From assembly GCA_021847605.1 (NCBI GenBank), contig JAJZQN010000017.1:1-64000 (forward strand): 64,000 bases of DNA. The letters run 5' to 3'. The notes beneath the pieces are model-generated. The model did no database searches and was not told where the DNA came from. It saw nothing but the letters and a program-made list of their open reading frames with translations. This document shows positions 18,077 to 25,825 of the stretch, piece by piece. Each line of letters starts with the position of its first letter. The first letter of the stretch is position 1. The position numbers and the translations under genes were made by a program. This DNA is from Pseudomonadota bacterium. GTDB taxonomy: Bacteria > Pseudomonadota > Alphaproteobacteria > Sphingomonadales > Sphingomonadaceae.

Positions 18077-18949
18077 ATGAACGCCATCACGCGCCTGCCC
18101 TTTCTGAGCGAACTGGAAGAGGGCGCCGACGACCGCTTTCACATCCCGGAAAGGGAAGGACAGCGCCGCCGTTATCGCACCATCTGGATTTCGGACATTC
18201 ACCTCGGCACGCGGGGATGCAACGCCGCCATGCTGATCGATTTCCTCGATAGCGTGGACAGCGACACCATCTATCTGGTGGGCGACATCATCGACGGCTG
18301 GCGGCTGAAGAAGCGGTTTTACTGGCCGGCCGCGCATAATGATGTGCTGTGGCGGATCATGAAACGGGCCAAGCGGGGCACACGGGTGGTCTACATCCCC
18401 GGCAATCATGACGAGATGTTCCGCCAGTTCACCGGCATGAATTTCGGCGGCGTCGAAATCCGGCGCAAGGCGATCCATGAAACCGCTGACGGGCGCAAGT
18501 TGCTGATCCTGCATGGCGACGAGTTCGACACGATCATGCTGGCGCATCGCTGGCTCGCCTTCGTGGGGGACGCGGCCTACACGACGTTGATGCGGCTGAA
18601 CGTCGTGGTGAATGCCGTCCGCCGACGCATGGGCCTGCCCTATTGGTCGCTCAGCAAGATGGCCAAGCACAAGGTCAAGAATGCCGTATCCTTCATCTGC
18701 CGCTTCGAGGAAGTGGTGGCGCATGAGGCCGGGACGCGGGGCGTCGATGGCGTGGTGTGCGGCCATATCCACAATGCCGAGATGCGCGAGATCGAGGGCA
18801 TCCAATATTATAATGACGGTGACTGGGTAGAAGGCTGCACCGCGCTGGTCGAACATGCCAGCGGCGAGATGGAAGTGCTGCATTGGGCCGACGAGATCGC
18901 CAAGCGCGAGCAGGCCGAACTGGAGAAGCAGGCGCGGATGGCGGCATAA
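18077..18949 (+). CDS. Metallophosphoesterase, LpxH-like (UDP-2,3-diacylglucosamine diphosphatase family)
   Basis: A 290-residue calcineurin-like phosphatase of the alphaproteobacterial branch usually labelled UDP-2,3-diacylglucosamine diphosphatase. The five metal-binding blocks are all visible: SDIHLGT, GDIIDGW, GNHDE, LHGDEFD and CGHIHNA. A C-terminal helix (KREQAELEKQARM) follows. The family hydrolyses the pyrophosphate of UDP-diacylglucosamine in lipid A synthesis or acts on related lipid pyrophosphates; which one applies here is unproven. The next gene is a glycosyltransferase on the same strand, 108 bases downstream past a repeat unit, and this pairing suggests a shared glycolipid or cell-envelope job. 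Confidence 0.85.
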   Translation: MNAITRLPFLSELEEGADDRFHIPEREGQRRRYRTIWISDIHLGTRGCNAAMLIDFLDSVDSDTIYLVGDIIDGWRLKKRFYWPAAHNDVLWRIMKRAKRGTRVVYIPGNHDEMFRQFTGMNFGGVEIRRKAIHETADGRKLLILHGDEFDTIMLAHRWLAFVGDAAYTTLMRLNVVVNAVRRRMGLPYWSLSKMAKHKVKNAVSFICRFEEVVAHEAGTRGVDGVVCGHIHNAEMREIEGIQYYNDGDWVEGCTALVEHASGEMEVLHWADEIAKREQAELEKQARMAA

Positions 18950-19003
18950 AGCCAATCCTGTCCATTCATGGGCGTGGCCTGAGAATGGGCGGGGTGCATT
19001 ATC

Positions 19004-19033
19004 CGTTTCTCGACTTCGCTCGAAACGAACGGA
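19004..19033 (+). repeat. Sphingomonad palindromic repeat, copy 4
   Basis: CGTTTCTCGACTTCGCTCG plus AAACGAACGGA, placed about 25 bases before the start of the glycosyltransferase gene and therefore probably inside its leader. Confidence 0.85.
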
Positions 19034-19057
19034 TGTGGGTGAAGAAGGAATGAACCC

Positions 19058-20086
19058 ATGCGTATAGCGATCGTCACCGATGCCTGGACGCCGCAGGTCA
19101 ATGGCGTGGTTCGCACGCTTCAGACCATCCGTGGCGAACTGGAGCGGATGGGGCATGATGTCGAGGTGATCTCGCCCGACCTCTATGGCTCGATTCCCTG
19201 CCCAACCTATCCCGAGATTCGACTGGCGCTGGTGCGGGCGCGGGTGGTGGGGCAGGCGATCGCCGCTTTCCGCCCCGATGCCGTGCATCTGGCGACCGAA
19301 GGGACTCTGTGCCTGGCCGCGCGGCGATGGTGCCTGCGCAGCGGGGTGCCGTTCACGACGGCCTATCACACCCATTTCCCCGATTATGTGGCGCAGCGCA
19401 CAGGCCTGCCTGCCGCATGGTTCTGGCGCTATATTCGCTGGTTCCATGGCCCGGCGCAGGCGGTGCTGGTATCGACGCGATCGGTGCGTGACCAGTTGCG
19501 GGCGCATGGATTGCCACAGGTGCGGCCATGGGGACGGGGCGTGGACCTGACCGCTTTTTCCCCGGACGTGACCCCGCCTGACCAGTTCGCGGACCTGCCG
19601 GGGCCGATCATGCTCTATGTCGGGCGCGTGGCGGTCGAGAAGAATCTGGAAGCCTTTCTGGCTGCGGATCAACCCGGATCGAAAGTGGTGGTAGGCGACG
19701 GACCGGCGCGTACGGCGCTGGAGAAAGCCTATCCGCAGGCGCATTTCATGGGGCCGCTGTTCGGCGAAGCGCTGGCCGGCGCCTATGCGGGGGCCGATGT
19801 CTTCGTCTTTCCCAGCAAGACCGATACATTCGGGCTGGTGATGATCGAGGCACTAGCCTGCGGGACGCCAGTCGCCGCCTATCCGGTCACGGGACCGATC
19901 GATATTGTGACGCCGGACACCGGCGCTTTGTCCGACGATCTGGCGGACGCGATTGCACAAGCGCTGACGAAGGATCGGGCGGCCTGTGCCGCCTATGGCC
20001 AGCGCTTCACCTGGGACCGGAGCGCGCGCGAATTCCTGTCGGGCCTGCATCCCATTGACCCGGATTTGATGGACAGCGCGGCCTGA
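19058..20086 (+). CDS. Glycosyltransferase family 4 (GT-B fold)
   Basis: A 342-residue retaining glycosyltransferase of the GT4 type. The N-terminal acceptor domain starts MRIAIVTDAWTPQVNGVVRT, the glycine-rich loop of this family, and carries HLATEGTLCLAARRW. The C-terminal donor domain has LYVGRVAVEKNLEAFL and the E-x7-E segment FPSKTDTFGLVMIEALACG. Close relatives include SqdX/MgtA-type enzymes that transfer sugars to diacylglycerol or phosphatidylinositol. Together with the upstream phosphatase, envelope glycolipid synthesis is the likeliest role, by inference. AAGAAGGAA is the ribosome binding site. Confidence 0.9.
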   Translation: MRIAIVTDAWTPQVNGVVRTLQTIRGELERMGHDVEVISPDLYGSIPCPTYPEIRLALVRARVVGQAIAAFRPDAVHLATEGTLCLAARRWCLRSGVPFTTAYHTHFPDYVAQRTGLPAAWFWRYIRWFHGPAQAVLVSTRSVRDQLRAHGLPQVRPWGRGVDLTAFSPDVTPPDQFADLPGPIMLYVGRVAVEKNLEAFLAADQPGSKVVVGDGPARTALEKAYPQAHFMGPLFGEALAGAYAGADVFVFPSKTDTFGLVMIEALACGTPVAAYPVTGPIDIVTPDTGALSDDLADAIAQALTKDRAACAAYGQRFTWDRSAREFLSGLHPIDPDLMDSAA

Positions 20087-20135
20087 CGCTTTTCCTTGCC
20101 CAAATGGGCGTGATGGACTATCTCTCCACGGTCAC

Positions 20136-20160
20136 GGCCGCCCTGCTTGGGCGGCCCTTA
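20136..20160 (+). terminator. Hairpin between glycosyltransferase and trcR
   Basis: GGCCGCCC-TGCTT-GGGCGGCC is a perfect 8-bp stem. Only CTTAT follows, so it is a weak terminator or an attenuator ahead of the next gene. Confidence 0.55.
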
Positions 20161-20185
20161 TCGTATCTAGTGCCGGAGAAACCCT

Positions 20186-20884
20186 GTGTCCCAGCCCCTC
20201 ATGCCCCATGCGACCGCCAGCTGGCTGGTCGACAACAGCGCTCTGAGCTTTGACCAGATCGCCGAGTTTTGCGGGCTTCATATCCTGGAAGTGCAGGCAA
20301 TCGCCGACGACACCGCCAGCATCAAGTACACCGGCCGCGACCCGGTGCGCGCCCATGAAATCACCATGGACGAAATCCACAAGGGTGAGTCCAATCCCGA
20401 CTATCGCCTGAAGATGCTGAAGGGACCGGAGCCGGTCCGCCGCACCAAGGGGCCGCGCTATACCCCGGTCAGCAAGCGTCAGGACAAGCCCGATGGCATC
20501 GCCTGGATCCTGCGCCACCACCCTGAAATTTCGGACGGCGCGATCGGCAAGCTGATCGGCACCACGCGCACGACCATTGCCGCGATCCGCGATCGTACGC
20601 ACTGGAACATCAGCAACATCGTGCCGAAAGACCCGGTAACGCTGGGCCTGTGTTCGCAGCGCGAGCTGGACGCACTGGTGACGAAGGCAGCGAAGAAGGC
20701 GGGCATCGAAGCCCCGACCGATTCGCGTCTGGACGGCGACCGTGAAGCGTTGATCAACGAACTGCGTCGCGAGCGTGAAGACGCCGTGCGTCGTGCTGAA
20801 GAGGCGCTGAAGAGCGAGGCGGAACTGATTTCCGGTGCTGCGACGATCCTTGATCCGTTCAGCAGCAACAAGGGCGAGGTATGA
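20186..20884 (+). CDS. trcR: DUF1013 / cell-cycle transcriptional regulator TrcR
   Basis: A 232-residue cytoplasmic regulator of the DUF1013 family, named TrcR from Caulobacter. The N-terminal half holds a helix-turn-helix-like region around LSFDQIAEFCGLHILEVQAI and the family block VRAHEITMDEIHKGESNPDYRL. A second DNA-binding-like region lies near WILRHHPEISDGAIGKLIGT. A basic/acidic coiled-coil helix (INELRREREDAVRRAEEAL) ends the protein. The family is conserved across alphaproteobacteria and is associated with cell-cycle transcription. The start is a GTG at 20186, preceded by GGAGAA; the product begins MSQPLMP. A strong terminator follows. Confidence 0.9.
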   Translation: MSQPLMPHATASWLVDNSALSFDQIAEFCGLHILEVQAIADDTASIKYTGRDPVRAHEITMDEIHKGESNPDYRLKMLKGPEPVRRTKGPRYTPVSKRQDKPDGIAWILRHHPEISDGAIGKLIGTTRTTIAAIRDRTHWNISNIVPKDPVTLGLCSQRELDALVTKAAKKAGIEAPTDSRLDGDREALINELRREREDAVRRAEEALKSEAELISGAATILDPFSSNKGEV

Positions 20885-20937
20885 TGCCGTAACGTCATTG
20901 GGGCGGCCCTGTAAGCCGCTGCAATGCAGCATTTTTG

Positions 20938-20969
20938 AAGGCCGCGCCGGCATGTCGGCGCGGCCTTTT
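20938..20969 (+). terminator. Rho-independent terminator after trcR
   Basis: AAGGCCGCGCCGGC and GTCGGCGCGGCCTT form a GC-rich stem of about 13 bp with an AT loop, followed by TTG. Strong stem, short T run. Confidence 0.85.
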
Positions 20970-21021
20970 GCTTGCAGGTTGACGCTTGCGTAAAGCGCCC
21001 CTTCGCCATACATTCGAGGGC

Positions 21022-22740
21022 ATGGAGAGCGTAGAAAAGATCCTCACGGACGCATATCGTCATCCCACGCGCTGGGATCAGACATTCCCCCCATTGTCGA
21101 TGGGACAGATGGTGACGGACAGCGCCAAGGCGCATCCCGACGCCCATATGATCGACTTCATGGGACGCAAATATAGCTATGGCGAGATGTACGCCAAGAT
21201 CAGGCGGATCGCCTGCGGATTGCAGGCGATGGGCGTGCGAAAGGGCGACCGGGTCGGCCTGTACCTGCCCAACACCCCCCATTATGTCGCGGCTTATTAT
21301 GGCGCCCTGATGGCAGGCGCGATCGTCGTCAATTTCTCCCCCCTCTACACCGCCGCCGAACTGGAACATCAGGTCGAGGATAGCGGGACCAAGATACTCT
21401 TCACCTTGTCGGCCAAGGCGCTGTTGCCCACCGCGATCGAGGTGCTGGAACATAGCTCGCTGGAAAAGCTGGTCGTGGGATCGGTGGCGGAGGCGCTGTC
21501 GCCGGTGAAGTCGTTGCTGTTCCGCTGGTTCAAGGCAGCGGAGACGGCACATCTGCCCGATGACCCGCGCATCATCCGCTATGACCGGCTGATCGCCAAT
21601 GCCGGCGAATGTGCGGTGGCAGAGATCGATCCGGTCAACGACATAGCCCTGCTGCAATATACCGGCGGCACCACCGGCACGCCCAAGGGCGCGATGCTGA
21701 CCCACCAGAATCTGACCGCCAATGCGCGGCAGGCGCAGGCGATCGACCCGCATCCCAATGAAGAAGACCGCATCATCGCGGTGCTGCCCTTCTTCCATGT
21801 GTTCGCCAATACCTGCACGCTCAACCGGACGGTCGTGAATGGTGGCGAGATGGTCATGCTGCCCCGGTTTGACGCGGCACAGGTATTGGCGGCGGTGCAG
21901 CGCACCCGCGCCACGTCGCTGCCCGGCGTGCCGACCATGTATCAGGCGCTGCTCGACCATCCGGCGATCCGCAATGTCGATTTCTCGTCGCTGCGCGCCT
22001 GCATCTCGGGTGGGGCGCCGCTGCCGCTGGAGGTGAAGCAGAAATTCGAGGCTGCGACGGGCGCGCGGCTGATCGAGGGTTATGGCCTGACCGAGACGAG
22101 TCCGATCGTGTGTGCCAACCCCTATGAAGGGTTGAACAAGACCGGGACGGTGGGGCAGCCGGTGCCGGGGACGCATGTGAAGCTGGTCGACCGGGAAGAC
22201 CCGACGAAGCCGCCGCTGCAGGGTGAGCCGGGCGAATTGCTGTTCGCCGGGCCGCAGATCATGAAAGGCTATTGGAACCGGCCCGATGCTGATGCCGAAG
22301 TCTTTGTCGGCGAATATGTCCGTACGGGTGATGTCGGGATCATCGACGAAGATGGCTATGTGAAGATCGTCGACCGGCTGAAGGACATGATCGCCGTTGG
22401 CGGTTTCAAGGTGTTTCCGAGCCAGGTCGAGGCAATCCTCTATCATAACCCGGCGGTGAAGGAGGCATTGGTGATCGGCGTGCCGGACCGCTATCGCGGC
22501 GAACAGCCCAAGGCGTTCGTCACGCTGAACGAAGGCGCGGAAATCGATGGACCGGCCCTGAAAGAATGGCTGAACCCGCAACTGGGCAAGCATGAACGGG
22601 TGTGCGAGGTGGAGGTGCGCCTGAACCTGCCCAAGACGCTGGTCGGCAAGCTGTCGCGCAAGGAACTGGTGGCCGAAGAACGTGCCAAGGTGGAAGCCGC
22701 ACGCGAAGAGGCCAGTGTTGAGACTGGAACGGCGGCCTGA
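21022..22740 (+). CDS. Long-chain fatty acid--CoA ligase
   Basis: A 572-residue AMP-forming acyl-CoA synthetase. Key motifs: the P-loop YTGGTTGTPKGAMLTH (A3), GYGLTETSP (A5), YVRTGDVG (A7) and VDRLKDMIAVGGFKVFP (A8), with the catalytic Lys region near the C-terminus (PKTLVGKLSRKEL). It activates long-chain fatty acids for beta-oxidation or lipid synthesis. The ATG at 21022 is used; the track start at 20986 is a TTG immediately after the trcR terminator. GAGGG lies one base before the ATG, so spacing is poor and the exact start remains open. msrA follows 39 bases downstream and may share the transcript. Confidence 0.93.
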   Translation: MESVEKILTDAYRHPTRWDQTFPPLSMGQMVTDSAKAHPDAHMIDFMGRKYSYGEMYAKIRRIACGLQAMGVRKGDRVGLYLPNTPHYVAAYYGALMAGAIVVNFSPLYTAAELEHQVEDSGTKILFTLSAKALLPTAIEVLEHSSLEKLVVGSVAEALSPVKSLLFRWFKAAETAHLPDDPRIIRYDRLIANAGECAVAEIDPVNDIALLQYTGGTTGTPKGAMLTHQNLTANARQAQAIDPHPNEEDRIIAVLPFFHVFANTCTLNRTVVNGGEMVMLPRFDAAQVLAAVQRTRATSLPGVPTMYQALLDHPAIRNVDFSSLRACISGGAPLPLEVKQKFEAATGARLIEGYGLTETSPIVCANPYEGLNKTGTVGQPVPGTHVKLVDREDPTKPPLQGEPGELLFAGPQIMKGYWNRPDADAEVFVGEYVRTGDVGIIDEDGYVKIVDRLKDMIAVGGFKVFPSQVEAILYHNPAVKEALVIGVPDRYRGEQPKAFVTLNEGAEIDGPALKEWLNPQLGKHERVCEVEVRLNLPKTLVGKLSRKELVAEERAKVEAAREEASVETGTAA

Positions 22741-22779
22741 TCATCCCTATCTGTGCGCCCTCACATGGATAGGAATGAT

Positions 22780-23316
22780 ATGATGGCCGACGAAGTCGCG
22801 ACGCTGGCGGGTGGATGTTTCTGGTGTACCGAGGCGGTGTATCAGGGGCTGAAAGGCGTGAAGGCCGTGGAAAGCGGCTATATCGGCGGGAAAGTGCCGA
22901 ACCCGACCTATGAACAGGTCTGTTCAGGGGCGACCGACCATGCCGAGGCCATTCGCATCAGCTATGACCCGGCGGTCATTTCCTATGCCGATCTGCTCGA
23001 CATCTTCTTTGCGACGCATAATCCCACGACGCTGAACCGTCAGGGCAATGACGTCGGCACGCAATATCGGTCGGCGATCTTCCCCCATTCGGCCGAGCAG
23101 GAAGCGCAGGCGCTGGCCGGAATCGAGCGGGCGCAGGTCGATCAGAGCGCGCCGATCGTCACCGCGATCGAACCCGATGCACCCTGGTATCCGGCGGAGG
23201 ATTATCACCAGAAATATTGGGACCGGGTGGGCGACCAGAATCCCTATTGCATGGCCGTGATCCCGCCCAAGCTGGCGAAGCTGCGCAAGGGGTTTGCCGA
23301 GCGCATAGAGGCCTAA
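22780..23316 (+). CDS. msrA: Peptide-methionine (S)-S-oxide reductase MsrA
   Basis: A 178-residue enzyme that reduces methionine-S-sulfoxide in proteins. The catalytic GGCFWCTE motif lies at about residues 12-19, giving the nucleophilic Cys. [15 protein letters not shown] and [23 protein letters not shown] are standard substrate-pocket and fold motifs. The late Cys in NPYCMAV is a candidate resolving residue. AGGA at 22771-22774 fits either of the adjacent ATGs at 22780 and 22783; the first is chosen. The track's ATG at 22753 would place the ribosome binding site inside the gene. Confidence 0.95.
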   Translation: MMADEVATLAGGCFWCTEAVYQGLKGVKAVESGYIGGKVPNPTYEQVCSGATDHAEAIRISYDPAVISYADLLDIFFATHNPTTLNRQGNDVGTQYRSAIFPHSAEQEAQALAGIERAQVDQSAPIVTAIEPDAPWYPAEDYHQKYWDRVGDQNPYCMAVIPPKLAKLRKGFAERIEA

Positions 23317-23416
23317 AAGTCCTGCAACGGCCTGTCGCTTTTTGCGGCGTCTTTAGTCAACGGTTCATATGAACCATGCTAAAGGCGTCGCTGAAGCCAA
23401 TGGTCGGGGGACCGAA

Positions 23417-23680
23417 ATGAAGAAATCTGTTTTGATTGCAGCACCGTTGATGATGCTGGCGTTGCCCGGGTGCGTCCGCACGGTGGCCAGCGTCGTGACG
23501 GCGCCGGTGCGTGCCGGGGCGCAGGTCGTCGACTGGTCCACGACGAGTCAGGAAGAAGCCGATCGCAATTACGGCCGCAAGATGCGCAAGCAGGAAGCTC
23601 GCGAGGGCAAGGAGCGCAAGAAGGCGGACAAAGAACGGCGCGAACAGTGCCGCCGGGCTGGTTACGACAATTGCGGTTAG
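23417..23680 (+). CDS. Small lipoprotein with highly charged tail
   Basis: An 87-residue predicted lipoprotein. The signal MKKSVLIAAPLMMLALPGC ends in a good lipobox (LPGC, acylated Cys 19). A short Val/Ala segment follows. The C-terminal half is very rich in Lys, Arg and Glu (RKMRKQEAREGKERKKADK) and should form a single charged helix. Two cysteines near the end (EQCRR and DNCG) could pair. Basic helical lipoproteins may contact peptidoglycan or lipid A phosphates, but no function is known here. The ATG at 23417 was chosen because it starts the lipoprotein signal; the track adds 16 upstream codons. Confidence 0.75.
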   Translation: MKKSVLIAAPLMMLALPGCVRTVASVVTAPVRAGAQVVDWSTTSQEEADRNYGRKMRKQEAREGKERKKADKERREQCRRAGYDNCG

Positions 23681-23746
23681 GGCGGATGCTATCCAGTTGA
23701 TCTGATATTTCGGTTCGCTTCTAGAGTTTGATGATTTTGCATTGAC

Positions 23747-23815
23747 CCGTTCGTTTCGAGCGCAGTCGAGAAACGGCGCGCTGATCGTTTCTCGACTGCG
23801 CTCGAAACGAACGGA
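23747..23815. repeat. Inverted pair of sphingomonad repeats, copies 5a/5b
   Basis: CCGTTCGTTTCGAGCGCAGT continuing to GAGAAACG (23747-23775) and its reverse complement (23786-23815) flank only about 10 bases. The result is a near-perfect 29-bp hairpin between the convergent lipoprotein and threonylcarbamoyl-AMP synthase genes, where it could stop transcription from both sides. Confidence 0.9.
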
Positions 23816-23867
23816 GATTTGTGATTCAACCGGATTTCATCCTGCCCTAGGCTGGCGATGCGGATTG

Positions 23868-24824
23868 TCAGGCCGCCGCGCGTTTCAGTCGGTCGTTGAT
23901 GGCGACGCCGATGCCGTCCATCGGGATCGGTGCGACGGCGATCCGGTCCTGCGCGCTGGCGTCGGCGATATGCAGGGCCGCGAAGAGATTGGCCGCCGCT
24001 TCGCCAATATCCGCTTCCTGACTGAGATTGATGTGGCACGGCATCAGGCCGAAACCGATCAGATATTCGTCGCGTTCGGCGCGCAGCGCATTGAGGCGCA
24101 CTGGCTTTGACGGGGCATAATGGCTTTCGAGCTGGCCGGGCGCTTCGATCTTGGCGCCTTCCGTGCCGACAATGACCGGCAGGCCGGTCGATTCCGTCAG
24201 CATGTCCGCCGTGACCGATCCGGGGCGCAGCAGGCGAATATTATCCTCTTCCGGTGCGGCGATGGTCGATTCCACGCCTTCGCTGGTCGGCCCTTCGTCC
24301 AGGATCATGCGGATTTTGCCATTGAGGCTGGACAGGACATGTTCGGCGCGGGTCGGGCTGATCGCGCCGCTGCGATTGGCAGAGGGGGCGGCGAGTGGTC
24401 GGCCGCTTTCGCGGATCAGCGCGCGCATCGCAGGATGAGCGGGCAGGCGCAGCGCGACAGTCGGCAGGCCAGCCATGACGAGCGGCGACAGGCCGCTGTC
24501 GGCGCGCGCGGGCAGCACCAGCGTCAGCGGGCCGGGCCAGAAACGATCGGCCAGCAGGCTGGCGACAGGCGAAAATATGGCGAGGCGCTCGGCCATTTCG
24601 CGATCGGACACATGGACGATCAAAGGATTGAAACTGGGGCGCCCCTTTGCGCTGTATATAGCGGCCACGGCGTGGCTGTCCGTCGCGTCGGCAGCCAAGC
24701 CATAGACGGTTTCGGTGGGGACGGCGACTGGCTCGCCTGCCCGGATCAACAGGGCTGCCTCCCGAAGCGCTTCGGCGCTGTAACGGCAGGATCGGGTTTG
24801 GAAGGCTGGATTTGCGATAGTCAC
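23868..24824 (-). CDS. tsaC: L-threonylcarbamoyladenylate synthase (Sua5/YrdC type)
   Basis: A 318-residue enzyme that makes threonylcarbamoyl-AMP from threonine, bicarbonate and ATP for the universal t6A modification at position 37 of ANN-decoding tRNAs. The YrdC domain (about 15-200) shows VAVPTETVYGLAADA, KGRPSFNPLIVHV, RFWPGPLTLVL and APSANRSGAISPT. The length and the SHYAPSKPVRL linker followed by a second domain identify the longer Sua5 form rather than the short TsaC form. It is divergent from the DUF815 gene; the two starts are about 110 bases apart. Confidence 0.95.
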   Translation of the reverse strand: MTIANPAFQTRSCRYSAEALREAALLIRAGEPVAVPTETVYGLAADATDSHAVAAIYSAKGRPSFNPLIVHVSDREMAERLAIFSPVASLLADRFWPGPLTLVLPARADSGLSPLVMAGLPTVALRLPAHPAMRALIRESGRPLAAPSANRSGAISPTRAEHVLSSLNGKIRMILDEGPTSEGVESTIAAPEEDNIRLLRPGSVTADMLTESTGLPVIVGTEGAKIEAPGQLESHYAPSKPVRLNALRAERDEYLIGFGLMPCHINLSQEADIGEAAANLFAALHIADASAQDRIAVAPIPMDGIGVAINDRLKRAAA

Positions 24825-24934
24825 GGCCCCTGCGCTATAATCCCGTGCGCCGACGAGTAAAAGGCCATTACGACAGAGGTATGACAGGCTGGGCTGGCTT
24901 GCAGTCTGGTAGCGCGCCGATTAAGGCCCGCAGC

Positions 24935-25753
24935 ATGAACGACGCACTCCTGACCCGTATCGCTGAAGCGCTGGAGCGACTGGCTCCACCGCCTGCATCA
25001 TCCGCTGATCTGTCCGCGTCGCCCGCCTATATGTGGGATGGTCGAGCCATTCATGCGATAGAGGCGTTCGCGCCGGTGAACTATGATTTGCTGACCGGGA
25101 TCGATGCGCAAAAGGCTGCGCTGCTGGAAAATAGTCGACGCCATGGGGCGGGATATGCGGCGCATGACGTGCTGTTGTGGGGCGCGCGGGGAACTGGAAA
25201 GTCGGCAACGGTGGCATCGGTTGTCGGCAAGCTGCGGGATGAAGGGCAGGATATTGCCCTGTTGCAATGCGCGATCGACGAGTTGGCGAGTCTGCCGACA
25301 CTGTTTTCGCTGCTTCGCGGGACTCAGCGCCCCTTCATCCTGTTTCTCGACGACCTTGGCTTTGATGATAATGGGGTGGGCGATGCCCGGTCGCTGCGGT
25401 CGCTGCTTCAGGGCGGGACGGCGGCGCGGCCGGCCAATGTGCGCCTTTATGTGACATCCAATCGCCGCCATATTGTGCCGCGCCACCTGTCTGAGCAGGA
25501 CGATCCGGTCAATCCGCGCGACGTGATCGATGACAAGATGGCGCTGGCTGATCGTTTCGGGTTGAGCCTGGGTTTTCATGCGATCGATCAGGATGCCTAT
25601 GTCGCGATCGTCAGCGGTTATGCCGGGCAACTGGGCCTGACTTTCGATCCATTGGAGGCAATTCAGTGGGCGACCCAGCGGGGCAGCCGCTCGGGGCGTG
25701 TTGCCTGGCAATATGTGGCTGAACTGGCCGGACGGAACGGCGTTCGAATCTGA
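24935..25753 (+). CDS. DUF815 family AAA-type ATPase
   Basis: A 272-residue P-loop ATPase of the DUF815 family. A helical N-terminal region (ERLAPPP) leads into the AAA core with Walker A LLWGARGTGKSAT, the Walker B-like FILFLDDLGFDD and a sensor-1 segment VRLYVTSNRRH. RHIVPRHLSEQDD and DDKMALADRFGLSLGF are diagnostic for the family. The substrate is unknown; members resemble small AAA helicase-loader or remodelling ATPases. ATG 24935 follows AAGG at normal spacing. An in-frame ATG at 24881 has an AGAGG only one base away and would add an unconserved extension. Confidence 0.88.
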   Translation: MNDALLTRIAEALERLAPPPASSADLSASPAYMWDGRAIHAIEAFAPVNYDLLTGIDAQKAALLENSRRHGAGYAAHDVLLWGARGTGKSATVASVVGKLRDEGQDIALLQCAIDELASLPTLFSLLRGTQRPFILFLDDLGFDDNGVGDARSLRSLLQGGTAARPANVRLYVTSNRRHIVPRHLSEQDDPVNPRDVIDDKMALADRFGLSLGFHAIDQDAYVAIVSGYAGQLGLTFDPLEAIQWATQRGSRSGRVAWQYVAELAGRNGVRI

Positions 25754-25766
25754 TTATCGCTTTCTT

Positions 25767-25816
25767 CGTTTCGAGCGTGTTGGAGCATGTTTCCAGACGC
25801 GCTCGAAACGAACGGA
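25767..25816. repeat. Diverged inverted repeat pair, copies 6a/6b
   Basis: CGTTTCGAGCG and CGCTCGAAACG are perfect inverted arms around an interior that also partly pairs (TTGGA / TTCCA). The right arm continues to the family end AACGGA. It occupies the convergent gap between the DUF815 and sugar dehydrogenase genes. Confidence 0.85.
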
Positions 25817-25825
25817 TCTTACCGC

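Noticed and set aside
17747-19744. 665-residue minus-strand ORF
   Set aside because: Crosses three real plus-strand genes (quinone oxidoreductase, phosphatase, glycosyltransferase); shadow composition.
20479-22593. 704-residue minus-strand ORF across trcR and the acyl-CoA ligase
   Set aside because: Covers a terminator and two conserved genes; His/Arg-rich shadow.
23747-23815. Inverted repeat pair considered as CRISPR or tRNA-like
   Set aside because: Only two units, inverted rather than direct, with no spacers; it matches the dispersed palindromic family.
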